Assembly: GCA_964016885.1 (NCBI GenBank)
Contig: OZ024743.1
Span: 20,360,795-20,424,794, forward strand
Direction of reading: 5' to 3'
DNA from: Eledone cirrhosa
Lineage: Eukaryota > Mollusca > Cephalopoda > Octopoda > Eledonidae
Length of the DNA stretch: 64,000 nt
Shown here: in pieces, positions 23,601 to 35,625 of the stretch
How positions within the stretch are numbered: the first letter of the stretch is position 1
How the letters are laid out: every line of letters begins with the position of its first letter
Program-made: the position numbers and the translations under genes
Notes under the pieces: model-generated
The model's database searches: none
Told to the model about the DNA's origin: nothing
What the model saw: the letters and a program-made list of their open reading frames with translations, nothing else

Positions 23601-24590
23601 CACAATTTAGAATATTTATTCTTCAATCAATATACAAATAGTATATGTTGCATCTATAATAGATTATATCTTAGATTTCATTCCATAGCTTATCACTGAA
23701 TCAGTGAATTGTATTACTACGAATAATGTAAATGTTGTGTGTATAATGGGTTATGTCTTCAGTTTTTTTCTATAGTTAAGTATTACATATATAGAACATA
23801 GCAGAATAATATAGATTTTATTATAAAAACTCTATATACACAGTTTCATTCATCAAGAGGATTGTTTAATTCAGTGGATAACCTCGGAGCACATTTAAAA
23901 TTATAGGGTCAATGTTCTATTTTGAATTGGAACATATGATTTCTTCAACTAACTTATTTTTAAACAGTGAACAAAATTAAGTTTCTATAAGAAATAATTT
24001 CTATGGTGTGTCTGTATGTACACTTATACATGCATGCATGCACATAGGCACAAACATAGTTTGTTAAATCAATATTCCCCACTTTGGGGAATTTTTTGTT
24101 TAAAACTGTTCTCATATATGTATAAACAGCTACAATTAATACAAAAAATAAAAACCTGACTTATAAAAATGAAAACGTGAGGTAAATAAAAACTTCATTC
24201 AACTTAGTCTTGTTATAAATCATTTCAAATCTTAAGAAAAAAAATTGTTGTATAATATAATACCTAAGTTGTCTGTTAAACATAATATTTTTGGTAACAA
24301 ATTGGTGGAAAAAACATTGTCTTTATTGAACAAATAAAGTTTAAAACAATCAATACATTCTTCAACCACTATAACTACTGTTATCAATAAGTTTGAATTA
24401 CTATTTGCTTCTATTCTGAAATAATTTTCAATTAGAACTTTATTATTTATTTATTTTTTTATTTTCAAATTTCTCTTTGAAGTAATTTCAATCCTTGTTT
24501 ATGTGTCAGGTTGGAGAAAACATATCATATCTGCAACCTATGTAGTAAAATACAGCTGGAATCACTTACACCATCTTAATTTATATCAGA
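23601..24590. other. AT-rich stretch, nothing recognised
   Basis: Nothing recognised. Confidence 0.5.
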
Positions 24591-24745
24591 TTTAGTAGAA
24601 TCATTAGAGCATCAAATAAAATGTCTTCCTGCATTTGTTCCACTTCTTTATATTCTGAGTTCAAATCTTGCCAAACTCATTTGCTTTCCATCCCTCAACT
24701 GGTATTTTATTCTATTGACAGTAAAATACTGAGGTTCATATAATC
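24591..24745 (+). mobile_element. tRNA-derived SINE (eroded)
   Basis: tagtagaatcattagagcat, ctgagttcaaatcttgcc and ctggtattttattctattga keep the head/B-box/body order of the short SINE. Old. Confidence 0.6.
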
Positions 24746-24984
24746 AACTCCACCCAACCTCCTAATTTGAAGCCTTGTGTCAAAATCAAGTTGGAGAGGG
24801 AAGTGCTGCTTTCCAGCCATTTTATTGAAAAGTGAAAAACAGTAGCAAGCATAGTCCATGTGCATAGCATGCCTTGTGTACATGCCTGTAAATCAGAGCA
24901 GGAGAACTGGGAGTAAGCACTTGCCTTAGTAGTCAGGGCAATCATGGTTTTTATGGAGTTTTTCCATGAGTGGCCCTTGGAAGT

Positions 24985-25360
24985 CTCCTCACTATTGAGG
25001 AATTTTCTGTTACAATTTTATTGTTCTCTCTACTGTTTACAAACACTCCCATGCACAGTCAGTGTTTTGTCTTGTGCCATCCTTAACATTTTCATGTGAG
25101 TCCATTATGGTTTATAAAGAAATCATTATTATTATCATCATGATCATCATTAGTCCTATTTTCATTACGTGCTCTCATTGTGTTACTGAGCACAACCCTG
25201 TGTGCTTTAGATATGTGCAGTTTTGGTGTTGTTGTTTCTATTGTATTGAGAGTATTCTAGGTGAGATATGGACAGTGCCCTGTAGTGCTGGGGTTTTGGT
25301 TATGTATCTGTGTTTTTGTTTCCCACAGTACCTATTATTATAAGGATTCCAATTGGTTTA
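24985..25360 (-). mobile_element. LINE-C 3' coding end (decayed)
   Basis: On the minus strand at about 25280-25240 the frame GTVHISPRILSIQ closely resembles the '(L)GTAHILRKVLSI' end I associate with a widespread invertebrate retroelement polyprotein. The 56640-57240 copy carries the related out-of-frame end (LDIAHNTKSTLNT). The rest is non-coding tail. Element clade not determined. Confidence 0.5.
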
Positions 25361-25373
25361 ATCATCCATTATT

Positions 25374-25389
25374 ATTATTATTATATTCA
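25374..25389 (+). repeat. Target-site duplication (left) of the SINE
   Basis: attattattatattca, exactly repeated at 25575-25590 on the other side of the SINE. Confidence 0.85.
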
Positions 25390-25574
25390 GGGCGGTGGAT
25401 TGGCAGTATCGGTAGAGGGTTGGACGCCATGCTTTCCAGCATAGTTACGTCCCTTTACGGTCTGAGTTCAAATCCAGCTGAGGTTGACTTTGCCTTTCAT
25501 CCTTACAAGGTCGATAAAATAAAGTACCAGTAATGCACTGGGTAATTGCTGGCCTTGTGCCTAAAGTAGAAACA
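25390..25574 (+). mobile_element. Short tRNA-derived SINE, young copy with 16-bp TSD
   Basis: The best SINE of the window. A-box-like tggcagtatcgg near the 5' end and B-box gagttcaaatc at 25464-25474 mark the tRNA-like head. The body gaggttgactttgcctttca, ggtcgataaaataaagtacc ends 'attgctggccttgtgcctaa'. An exact 16-bp duplication flanks it, so it was inserted by target-primed reverse transcription. It resembles the tRNA-derived SINEs described from octopus (OK/OR type); exact subfamily not determined. It splits LINE-C debris. Confidence 0.9.
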
Positions 25575-25590
25575 ATTATTATTATATTCA

Positions 25591-25869
25591 TCATGGTTTT
25601 ATACAATTACTTGCTGGGCTGTAACATAGGGTAAGGGAAAGTGAGTAAGTCATTACTATAAAAGGGGACTATAAAAGCATATCACTTACAGAAAGAAATA
25701 TGTTTTGTACATATAACTTGATGTTGATATATATGAAGTGTAAAGATATATAAAGTATAAATTAAATTGTGTGGAGAGGGTATGTCACATTAATTTACAA
25801 GTACTCTGTAATTTATATTTAGATTGAATGGATTATTCAGTGTGTGTGTGCAATGCTAGTCAGAACTAT
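25591..25869. other. Retroelement-neighbouring DNA, unassigned
   Basis: Lies between two LINE-C pieces. No motif recognised. Confidence 0.4.
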
Positions 25870-27050
25870 CTTTTGAGTTTTTTAAAGATATGGGTTCACC
25901 TGGGACATTGCTAAGATGTTCCTCACATTCTTTTCTTATCTCACCAAAACCTCTATTACAAGAAGGATTTTCATTTTAAAGTTCCACATCTTTTCAATCT
26001 CTGTCTCTAGGTCTTTGTATTTGCTTAGTTAATAAATTCTTTTACTAACATGATTTTATCTGATGTAATACTCATCAGTTATTTTGCAGGTTTTACTTTC
26101 TGATTCTTGATGATGATATCTGGTATGTTTTCTCAAATTGTCTTATCTGTGCTAACTGGGAAATCACAAATTATTTTTACATTGTCTCATTCCATTACTG
26201 GTTCTAGGTGTTCGTAACAGTTGATGGCTGTTTTTATTTTGTAGTAGTTTCTTAGTTTCCAGTGCAGGTACTGGCCTACCCTGTCACTGTGGTTATTATA
26301 CCCATTTAATATCAGTATGAAATGAGATGCTGCATTTTTTTCATTATATTGGTCACAAAACCTACAATTTGTGACTTGACAGCACCATTTTGTAAGACAT
26401 GGGTTTAATAGTTCCTTGTAAGAAGGCTTTAGTCTTGTGCTGACAGTATGAATCTTTCTCTCTTTGCTTTTATTCCTGAACTCTTCAGTCAATGCCAGGT
26501 TGTTTTCTGGTCTACATGAGCATCTTTACTTTGGACTAAATACTAATCATGTAGAGATCTTTAGCTCCATCAGTCGTGTTATTGCTTTTGACCTTGCATT
26601 TTCTGCTAGCTCCTTAATGAATTCAACTTTCAAGGCAGCAGTTTTTCTCCATTTCTTACTTATTTCAAGGTCATATTAAGTTCAGTGGCATATTGTCTAC
26701 ATTCCAAACATCTTTATTGTTGCTTTATATGACAGTTCCAGTTGTGTCATTTCCTCGCTTCCTACTGGTACAAATAATCAATATCTACCTTGAGATGGGA
26801 CATTTTATTGCATATCAATATCTTTCAGATTTTCATATTTATTCATTTAATTTCACTTATGTTCCAGCTAATGTTGAAACTGTGGGTTACATCTGGGACT
26901 GCTAGGGTGTTTTGTTTTCCATGTGGTTCATCTTCAGTATGGCTCTTACACTTCTGGTGCAGTATCTTTTTAATTTTTTTTTCATTGTCACATTGTGTAC
27001 TTCTAGGCTTTGTTGATATCCTCCTGATCTAGGGCTTTGTTTAGTCCTTT
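25870..27050 (-). mobile_element. LINE-C internal coding region (decayed)
   Basis: About 1.2 kb minus-strand remnant with many stops. The clearest stretch (26492-26187) reads CQVTNCRFCDQYNEKNAASHF, SDRVGQYLHWKLRNYYKI and YEHLEPVME. This matches the family pattern 'CRLC..H.ETI.HI....YL.RHDRVGKYLHW.L' of the C-terminal Cys/His region in a retroelement polyprotein widespread in aquatic invertebrates. The first Cys pair (C..C) is present but the usual HI(L/V)xxC part is degraded. Confidence 0.65.
26187..26492 (-). pseudogene. LINE-C C-terminal Cys/His domain fragment
   Basis: A 101-residue frame, the longest open part of the LINE-C remnant. Zinc ligands C-x2-C are visible in NCRFCDQ, followed by the HW motif in QYLHWKL. 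Translation stops at both ends are inside the element, so it is not a gene. Confidence 0.6.
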
Positions 27051-28145
27051 TGACAAGCATGCATGATTTACACATATTTATACCAAACTCTATGCCTGTA
27101 TCATCTGTGAATCTTTAACTTAGCAGATATATTTGTGCATATACATCATTTATTATATCCAATGTTTGCATATATACTACACATTATTCAAAATAAAAGA
27201 AAACAGCTTATTGGTAAAGCTTCAATCCCCAGCATTATACCATTTCTATCCCAAATAAAATAGTTTTTTCTAATCCTGACTTATTTCTTCAACCCTGAAA
27301 GCAAATGCACTTTAGCAAGATTTAAACACCTGGTAGAATTCTATAATGGATAACCAAATCATCTACAATTTCATTTATAAAATATATACCATATATTAGT
27401 TTTTGATACAAGAAAACCTTATTGCAATCGATGTGATTTCCTTCTCTTGTTCATCTGCCTCAGGTTTGCTAATGAGTGTGTGAATATGATTCCTTCTGAT
27501 AATGTTTATTTTTGAATAAGAAATTCAAGTAGTTATAATCCCATGAATTGAACTAAATATATATGTAACAAATGAAGTGAAGCGTGTGATTAAGACATGT
27601 CTTTTCATGCACAATCAACAGTGAAATGGGAGTGCCATTATGTTATCAGCAGCATTTCACACAATTCCCTTTCATTGGCATGATTGCTGAATCTAATGGA
27701 ACTTACAAATTTTCCAAATGCTGATACATTTTGCCTTGATAGAATAGCTTTGATATCATTTATCACTAGTGAGCAAAGGGATGGACTTCCATCTGCAATA
27801 AACCTTTTTTTCCCTTGGTACATCAGGACTATAAAATGAAAGAAAGAAACTAGCTAACTAATTGTTTTTTTTCAGGCATGATTTTGTTTTTATCACCCCA
27901 AGATAATTAGTGTAAATAGCCTAGTTGTTAAAGTGCTAAATATAGAACTAATAAATTGTGTAGCCAGAACACATGTAAAAACAAGCATCACTTAGAGTAT
28001 TATTTCACCAGAAATATGCCATTGATATTCTCAACAACAAAATTAAAGTGAACATAACATTTATATCCACATAGGTTTCTTTGTATTTATAGTTGTGTTA
28101 TATATATATCATTAAGAAATCATTATCATTTACAACTTAAACATA
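27051..28145. other. AT-rich stretch, nothing recognised
   Basis: The frame at 27638-27823 (minus) shows no motif. Confidence 0.5.
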
Positions 28146-28370
28146 GTAGATTGGTAGAATTATTAGAGCATTGGAAAATGCTTATCTGTATTTGTTTTTA
28201 CTCTTTACATTTCAAGTTAAAATCCTACTGAGGTCAACTTTGCTTTTCATCCTTCTCAGATCAATAAAATAAAGTACCAGTCAAGTATTGGAGTTGACTT
28301 AATTGACTTTCCCTTCTCCTTGAATTATTGGCTGTGTACCTAAATCACAAACAATTATCATTTATTATTG
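28146..28370 (+). mobile_element. tRNA-derived SINE (complete length, eroded)
   Basis: gattggtagaattattagag, catttcaagttaaaatcctac, gaggtcaactttgcttttca, gatcaataaaataaagtacc, ending in 'attggctgtgtacctaaatc' and acaaacaattatc. All parts of the short SINE are present with about one change per few bases. Confidence 0.8.
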
Positions 28371-28534
28371 TCTTCTACAGTTTTATGCAAGTTTCTACTG
28401 CACCTTCAAGTTCCTTAGGTGTGAGGAATAGTCTTTTGGAGATGTACAATTGTGTTTGTATATTGCACCACTGGCTTTGTTGTGGGGTTTGTTTCATTTT
28501 CTTCTGATATTGTTTTAGTCAGATATATGTTTTG

Positions 28535-28810
28535 TAGGGTATGTATAATGTGATGTGTGTTATTCTTGTTTCGTCATCATTTAGGTGAGCCTGGGGCCCA
28601 GCATATGATTCCATTCTTCATCAATGCATTTTATCATGATACCAACACTAGGAAAATTGTCATGTCCACAGCTGAAAAGTCCTCTCAACAATTTCAGAGT
28701 TTTTCTACAGTTAGTTGCCCTTTCTATCACCAACCACTGTACAGAATGTACTGGGTGCACTTATTATGTAGATCATCAACACTAGGGAGATTGTCATGTA
28801 TTTCGTATTT
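28535..28810 (-). repeat. Dispersed repeat D
   Basis: Shares 'tgggtgcacttattatgtagatcatcaacactaggg'-type sequence with 35318-35625 and 52003-52475 (key words: gtagatca, caacactag, ttgtcatg). It looks like the 3' UTR of an old LINE or SINE related to LINE-A. Orientation inferred from the (atc) side of the 35-kb copy. Confidence 0.5.
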
Positions 28811-30510
28811 GCTGTGTGATTGATTTTATGTGTTTTAGTGCGGGACAGTGGTTGTGAAGGTTGTGTTGTTTTGTTAAGTAGTTGTGTTTTATTAGGTGGT
28901 AATTACATAAGGTTAGTACTGTGTGCAGAGTGTACCATGTGAGCTGTACTATTCAATCAAATGTATTTTGCTTAAAATGTGGGTTGCGACTAGCAGGGAT
29001 AATTTTGTACTCTCTGTACTGCTCAGGTGCTTTAGCCAGAAATTGGTGACCTTTTCAATCCTAGGGACTTTCCAATTTGCATTGCTGTCTGAGGGAGGTG
29101 AAAGGTCGTATTTGAAAATAATAATGGATAGAATCTTAACAAACAAAATTTTCAAAGCATTTGTCAGCGTTTGTGTTACTTCTATAACAGCTGTTATGGC
29201 TGATTCCCTCTCCTCATCTCTTTACAAACGTCAAATTTGTGGAGATTTTAAATGTAAAATATTTATCCGTTGGCTGCAAATGATGGGAGGAAAATATTGT
29301 GCCTCCTCTAATTAGAGGAAACACTGACAGTTTGAAGCACTCTTTTTCCTGAGAATGTCTTAAATCATTATGATAATAAAAAAAATTCAACTTTCATTAG
29401 AAAAATTTTATAAAAACTCAACGAGTGCCATTGTTTGTGATTAGAGGAACTTGAATATAAAAATAATAATAATGACTTTTTATTGCTGCCACAAGAGCAA
29501 CAAATAATGGACATTCAAAATACAAATTACCAAATTTGTGATTTTACATTGCAGAAATCTCATCTATATTTGAGGATCATGTGTTGGACATAGCAGGATC
29601 AAAAATAGGAATTGAACAGAGTGTGGAAAAGCATCTCACAAGGAAGTCAAAGGCCAGCCATATCTAGTGAGAAGTCAGATGCCACCACATTGTTTGCTTA
29701 TTGAAGCATCATGATGACTAAGTAAAATGAAAGTGGTATATTGAATTGGTTTGGGTCCATTGCTTGACACCCAATAAAGATGGAGGAGGGTGTATCTTTT
29801 GTTTACGACTTACAGTTTCCCTAGGCTATGTATTTTGATTGATTGGTTGTTAAAAACATATACATTGTGTATGTTCCAACAGTGAGACAACCACCTCAGG
29901 CTCATCAGGGAAATACAAAGATCCTGGATTATTTTATCAAAGTCAATTTATGGACTTCATTGACTGCTTTGGTTCCATGCTACATATACTAACAGATCTT
30001 CAACACAAATCTACAAGTCAGCAATGTTTGTATACTGTATGTGCATGCGAAAAGCTTTGTCACTCCATGCATCTTGAATAAGTTCACCTGAAGGCACTTG
30101 TAATGTTTATCTGAATAAGCTATACTTCCCATTAACACTGCCATGGACGTTTAGAAGTTGTCCATAATTTCTGACCTGAAAATTTGTGCCATATATCCAC
30201 CATTACCATTCATGCTCATTACTAAATGTGTCTATAATTGCTTAGTGATAATGATTTCTAACATACACAATTTTATCAATTCCTGAAGCATGAAAGATAG
30301 TCAACTGATTGCAATTTGAAATTTGAACATAAATCAACTTAACTAAATATGATACATGATGTTTTACCCATGACCATACTAATTCTGCCAATACATATAT
30401 ATATATATATTCATCAAATAATTATGATATTGTATTTAATCTTTAATAAAATTGAATTTTGAAAATCCATAAAGGTTCTATGACTTATTCAATAGAACCA
30501 ATTTTATTGT
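28811..30510. other. AT-rich stretch, no gene recognised
   Basis: A 130-codon plus frame (28923-29315) has mixed composition but no recognisable motif. In DNA of this composition and length a frame this long can arise by chance. Confidence 0.45.
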
Positions 30511-30806
30511 TTTTACTAGCAGAATGGCCCAGTGTTGCCCGGGCTTCTAAACATAGATTGGCATGTTTATCCTTCCTTTCTGAAACAGTACAGAGAAGTA
30601 CGGAATACCTCGGCCTGGGGATGGTGTCTACATTTTGTGCTTAGGCAAATAATTTTCCATTAAGATTTTTCAAAAGCATATAATTGTGTTCCCTCTCTTT
30701 TTTGTTGTTGTTTTTGCTGCTGTTGGTGTGATAGCAGCCGTTGGTCATACTACTAACACAGTCTCGTCCTTCTTCAGCCAATCGTGTATATCCCCTTCTG
30801 CCTCGT

Positions 30807-31001
30807 CTAACTAAACGATGATTGTAGCACCTCCTTGTACACAATGTTCCTTGTTCTTCCGTGTCGGGCATATGCAAAGAGATTTGTCTTGCTTCCAACT
30901 CTTGAGCAGCCAACGTATAGTTGCCCGTGTGAAAAACATGACTCTTCCAAAAGAAGACCAGCAACAGCTAGGGTCTGACCCTGGGATTTATTGATAGACA
31001 T
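30807..31001 (-). pseudogene. Helitron helicase C-terminal fragment
   Basis: A 64-residue frame: MSINKSQGQTLAVAGLLLEE (helicase motif V region), SHGQLYVGCSRVGS (motif VI, with the SRV arginine) and NIVYKEVLQ, then a stop. These are the last ~65 residues expected of a Pif1-like helicase fused in Helitron Rep-Hel proteins. Without Walker motifs this piece cannot be an active helicase. It follows the N-terminal piece with a frame change at the deletion join (about 31000-31020). Confidence 0.85.
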
Positions 31002-31192
31002 TGCAAAGCTGACACGGTTCGGCGAATGGTTCGTTGGTTGTCTGTTTCAAGTGCTCTTCTGGTGGCAGTATGTTCAGCATCTTGCGACTGTTGAATAGCA
31101 GATTCCATTGACGATTCGTTTGCCTGCCTTGTTCTTTTTCTTGCCGCTTTTGCTGTATTTCGGCCAATGGAGTATCTCTTCTTTCGAGGCAT
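30968..31192 (-). pseudogene. Helitron ORF N-terminal fragment
   Basis: A 74-residue frame starting MPRKKRYSIGRNTAKAARKR, Lys/Arg-rich with RRALETDNQRTIRRT. Basic N-termini of this kind (RKKR...SIGR) open many Helitron proteins. It runs out of frame into the helicase piece. Confidence 0.65.
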
Positions 31193-31451
31193 GACCTAAA
31201 AGCAGGACGAAGTACACTAAGACTAACTGGTAGAGTACGCAGTAAACTCGTCAGTGATGCATGTGATTTCCAAACCGTTGACTATGTAATTGCTGGCCTT
31301 GTGCCAAAAGTAGTGTGACTTTTTGGGTGGCATATCGGCAGTAACAATGACGATAAGCCGTTTGTGCTTTCGTGAAATAAATACGTTTGTTTATATTTTG
31401 TTTTTGTGTATGCAAAAATATCTGTACACGAGTATATAATTATATATATAT

Positions 31452-31523
31452 CATCATCATCATCATCATTTCATTTTACGTCTGCTTTTCCCTGCTTGCA
31501 AGGGTGGGACGGGAACTGATATA
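31452..31523 (-). mobile_element. Chimeric-SINE tail nested in the Helitron
   Basis: (atc)n, ttcattttacgtctgctttt, ccctgcttgcaagggtggga, cgggaactga: identical in arrangement to the 3' end of the SINE at 36906-37239. Confidence 0.8.
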
Positions 31524-32035
31524 TATATATATTTTAAAATAACAGATTAAAGTTTAAGCAAAGAATCACTGCTTTCACCCTTAACAGGATCTTCTGAAAC
31601 TGAAAAAATCAATCTGTGAACGCAGGAGTAAATATTTCGAAAAACGTTGCAACCGAAGGAAAACAGGCAGGTTCGTGAAGACGTTCCCTGGCAATGAATG
31701 GAAAATAGCAAACATAATACGTCAAGCAATGAGAACAATTTTTTTTATAATGTCGTAATGCAGACATACAGACAGATATTATAAGGGCGCGACGTTATAG
31801 CTATGTATCTATCTAAAAAGACAGACTAAGAAAGAGAGAGATATCGATAACCGGCGCCTAACACCCCTTTAACAACAGAAAACGGAAAAATAAAAGTTGC
31901 AGTTATATCTTTAGACCGCAAGGAATATATAAATGCCAGTTTGAAGTCAATCGGAGTAGAAATGTGGATTTGTATAGACTTTGCAAAAATTAGGACACTC
32001 ACACACAGACAATTTCAGTTTTATATATATGTATC

Positions 32036-32220
32036 ATCATCATCATCATCGTTTAACGTCCATATTCCACGCTTGCATGGGTTTGGACAGGAGTTTTCTC
32101 ACTTGAGGCAAGAGTGGTTGTCTTGCTCGCATAGGACTGTCTGGCTGGTTTTCTTCGGCTGGATGCCCTTCCTAACACCAACTACATTACAGTGTGGATA
32201 ATCCAATGATGTTGTTGGTA
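32036..32220 (-). mobile_element. LINE-A 3' tail fragment
   Basis: (atc)n, gtttaacgtccatattccac, gcttgcatgggtttggacag, then gctggatgcccttcctaaca and ttacagtgtgg. Minus-strand end piece, very close to the 53820-53880 end. Confidence 0.9.
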
Positions 32221-32323
32221 CTATAATGTTGTAGTGTTGTTGTTGTTCAGTGGAATTTTTTCAAATATATTCAGACCAGATATGTGAACTAAATTATTTT
32301 TAGGATAGTCTCAATATAATACT

Positions 32324-32332
<9 letters not shown>

Positions 32333-32358
<26 letters not shown>
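32333..32358. repeat. (TA)n microsatellite
   Basis: Uninterrupted TA run next to a GC-rich retroelement fragment. Confidence 0.9.
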
Positions 32359-32680
32359 CACTACCTGCTTACGGACAACTGACACTGCACACCAGGTCTG
32401 AACACAGAAGAGCAACACTCCCACTGTCATCACCTCCATCTCTCTTTATTATCAGCAAATGGGGTCCCACGTGCTCGCCTCCCCACAGCCTCGGCGGACA
32501 GAGTGGAGAAGGCGTTTTCCCGGACGATGGTAAGGGAGATGCGCTGAAAGAGCCATTCCATCTTGCGAGGCTCACGCCTATGGTGGTAAGTAGGGAGGTA
32601 GCCCTAGGGCCAAGGACACCAGAAGTCTCCACTGATAGGGGCTCAATTGCAAACCTGTTGGAGAGCAACCGATAATCAAA
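32359..32680 (-). pseudogene. GC-rich retroelement ORF C-terminal fragment
   Basis: Minus strand, GC-rich island in AT-rich DNA. 32668-32550 reads NRFAIEPLSVETSGVLGPRA, TSLLTTIGVSLAR; after a +1 shift 32549-32460 reads LFQRISLTIVRENAFSTLSA. The pattern 'PLxVETxGxxGPxAxxLLxxxG...RxxxxxxRGNAxSxL' is one I associate with the C-terminus of reverse-transcriptase-type ORFs repeated in many animal genomes. Element class uncertain. One frameshift visible. Confidence 0.5.
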
Positions 32681-35317
32681 TAATTATAGTGATGTTTTCA
32701 AATACATCTTTTTAAAATTACTTTTGTTAATTGCTTGCATATTGCATATCTGGTAAGGCTATAACTAGTACACAAAGATTGAAGCATTGAGTCTGAAATC
32801 CTGTTTCATAATCTAATCTTATTTTAATTTTATGGGTTCCTTAAGAACAGATCTATTATATTTGAAAGTTTTGAAACAATAATGTAAATTGTAATATTTG
32901 ATATCTAATAATTTCTAAATCAGTGAAATTAAAAATTACGAAGTAGTTAGCCTACACAATGTTTTTACAATTACATTCATTATTATAAATTAAATTCTTT
33001 TCTTAGTAATGTAGGTTTTATTATCACAAAAACTATCTACAATATGCAAAATGTAAGTTTAAATAAAGGTTCATTTCTAATTTTGACTCCTAGTTTCTTT
33101 AGTTTTATGCACATGAATGTAACTCAATTTTTACAATAATAGTTAAACAGTTTATTTACTTAAGTACATGTACATAAATAATTATATATTTCATATGAAT
33201 TATAAATCTTATTTGTTATATTTAAGAGCCTGAAGAGATAAACTGCATCATATTGTGTGATTTAATCACTGAAATAAAATAAAATTCTGCAAATATTACA
33301 TTTTTTTATAAATTCTTCTTTCATTAATATAGATACATGTTTGGATTTATAATTTCGTTTCTCAGAGCATAAGCTTACTATGCTGTAAGGGTCTTTTTAA
33401 TGTGTAGAAAATTTCCCACATATAGGTTTCTGTCATTTGTATTTACATCATGGTAACATGAACCTGATTCAACTCTCATTTGTCTAAAGCATTTAGGAGT
33501 TCAATTATGGTGAAATTGTAAGGTTATCAATGACTGCTAAAGGTTGTGGTCAATTTGATTGATTCAGTTGCATATCTATGGTGTAGCAGTAATTTGAAAA
33601 GAATTTTTGTTCTCATTGTGTTTTATTTTGAGCTGTTGTGTTTTATTGCTCATAACACATTCTAGTTTCAAATTTGTAAAATATTAAGATTCTTTAGTAA
33701 AATTTACAGTAGCAGCAAAATTTAGGGGTAATATGCATTGCCCTCTTGCATTAACTATTAGATTTTTTATTACATCTGGGGCTTCAACCTGACTTACAAT
33801 TAAATACTATACCTTTATTTCTGCTTAGTTTGCTTTATTAGAAGTTTCCTTCCATCTGTATAAACATGCAAATAAATACACTTTCTCATTACTATACTCA
33901 AAATGGATATAAAGACTATATTAAAATATGATCAACGTTTTTCTCAATTTTTAGTTAGCCCATGTTTTCTGTCTATAACCTATGTGTGATTTAAGGGAAG
34001 CTTGTAAGGAAACATTATGCCTACTATTTACTGATAAAATTAAGTCTCTGAAGGATTTGCAGAATATTGCTAAATTTTATACCAAATGCCTAATGCGAGT
34101 GTGCTTCTAGATTTGCAGATTTCCTGATATTGAGAAAAAAAAGGTGACTGATAAGCTTAGCAGTCATAAAAGTGATATAGAAGGAAGTGTTTTAGATTTA
34201 GATATATGGGAATGTATATCTGATGTTGAAGAGTAGATTGTAAAAGTTTTCACCAAATGCTTCTAACAGATTTGTTAGGATGGCTAAAAGAAGTCTAACA
34301 AAATATTCTATGCTAGTGGAAATATGGTTAGCCTGAAAGCAGAAATTATGGATAATGTTGAAGGAAAATTTGCATATTTTTAGCAGCATATTTTAGTCTT
34401 CTTGCATATAATTTAACTAAAAACAAAGAAAAAAAAGCTGAAATAAAAGGGGCATGCTTTGTACTTGAGAAGGTATTTTACCAGGACTGCCTAAATAACA
34501 TCCTAAAAATGATGACTTCAATAGTTTAACTGTTTAATATATATTCAATGTGAAATGTATTTGTTGATGTAGCTTTCTAGATTAGAATAAATACATATAT
34601 ATTCAGAAAATGTAATCTGAAGGACAAATATGCTATTTTCAGAGAGGAAAACACAGCATATTTAGGTTGATAAGATTGCTGGTAGTAAATGATATAAGGT
34701 TTTTACACTTAAAGTGTTAAAGAGAGCAGTTGAGAATATAATATAAATTTGTGCAAATAATTCAATGAACAAGAAATCAGTAAGATAACTGCATAAGCAA
34801 CACGGTCAAGCATCTCTATTTACATTAATTATGGTAACTACTGTGAAAATGTTCAGAGTGTTGTAAATGGCATACAATTCAATAGAAAATTGACTGTAAA
34901 CTAACATGTCCTTAAGCCTATTGTTTATTAAAATAACTTTAAATTAGTTGTTTCTGATTTTGTTTCCATAATGGCAGGAAAATATTGTGCTATTTGCTAA
35001 ATTAGGATTCAGATTTTTACCAAAGTATTTGTGAGTGTATATTTTAAAATTTAACATGCTAGAAATTTGTTAGATTTCACATGATTGTTAGAATTAACAT
35101 AGATGGCATCTAGCATTTAGTATTCAGAAAAGTTATATTTATTTAATTTAAATACATGTGTGTAAAATCGTTTAATTCTTGAAAATTCATCTAATTGATG
35201 TTAATACATTCTTTGCTAAATTATCTAAGTAATATTATTATTCTTAGTCCATAACATATTATTGGAACGTGGTTGGCATTTTTGTAAGAAAATGATGTGA
35301 AATGATTTGGATCTAGC
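32681..35317. other. Long AT-rich stretch, no gene recognised
   Basis: 2.6 kb. No repeat family, no gene-like frame. Confidence 0.5.
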
Positions 35318-35625
35318 ACCATCATCATTGTTTAACATATGTCTTTTCACTAGCCAGAGTTTAATTACTGACCAGTCAGTACTCAAGTGGTGCATCTGAT
35401 TTCTATGTGGGCCAAGGGCTCGACACGATCCCTCAATCTGAGTGCATTTTATTATGGCATTAACACTAGGGAAGTTGTATCTCTGGCTTAACTGAAGAGT
35501 CTTCTTGACTCTTTGTTTGGCAGGTTTTCTACAAGCTGGATGCCCTTTCCATCATCAACCATTTTACAAAGTGAACTGGGTTTGTTTATTGTGTAGATCA
35601 CCAACATTAGTATATTTCTAATATT
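35318..35625 (-). repeat. Dispersed repeat D (second copy)
   Basis: Begins catcatcattgtttaacata like a LINE-A end, then cgatccctcaatctgagtgc, gctggatgccctttccatca, ttgtgtagatcaccaacatt. Shared with 28535-28810 and 52003-52475. Confidence 0.55.

Larger units (their letters stand above)
30516..32030 (-). mobile_element. Helitron, internally deleted
   Basis: Minus-strand rolling-circle transposon. Its 3' terminus is CTAG at 30516-30519 followed by T, preceded by a GCCC..GGGC hairpin (30527-30544) in the 'ccgggcaac..gggc.att..gctagt' style typical of Helitrons. Inside are an N-terminal protein piece (31192-30968) and the C-terminal Pif1-type helicase end (31001-30807). The Rep domain and most of the helicase are deleted. 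A SINE tail is nested at 31452-31523. The 5' end is placed near 32030, where the minus strand reads atatatataaaactgaaatt; the exact 5' base is uncertain. Confidence 0.75.

Noticed and set aside
28923..29315. 130-codon plus-strand frame
   Set aside because: No motif, no splice or promoter context, and frames of this length occur by chance in 64 kb of AT-rich DNA.
32036..32220. Repeated (ATC)n blocks with conserved flank considered as a CRISPR-like or regulatory array
   Set aside because: The flank is the LINE 3' terminus and the repeats are its microsatellite tail; scattered single copies, not an array.
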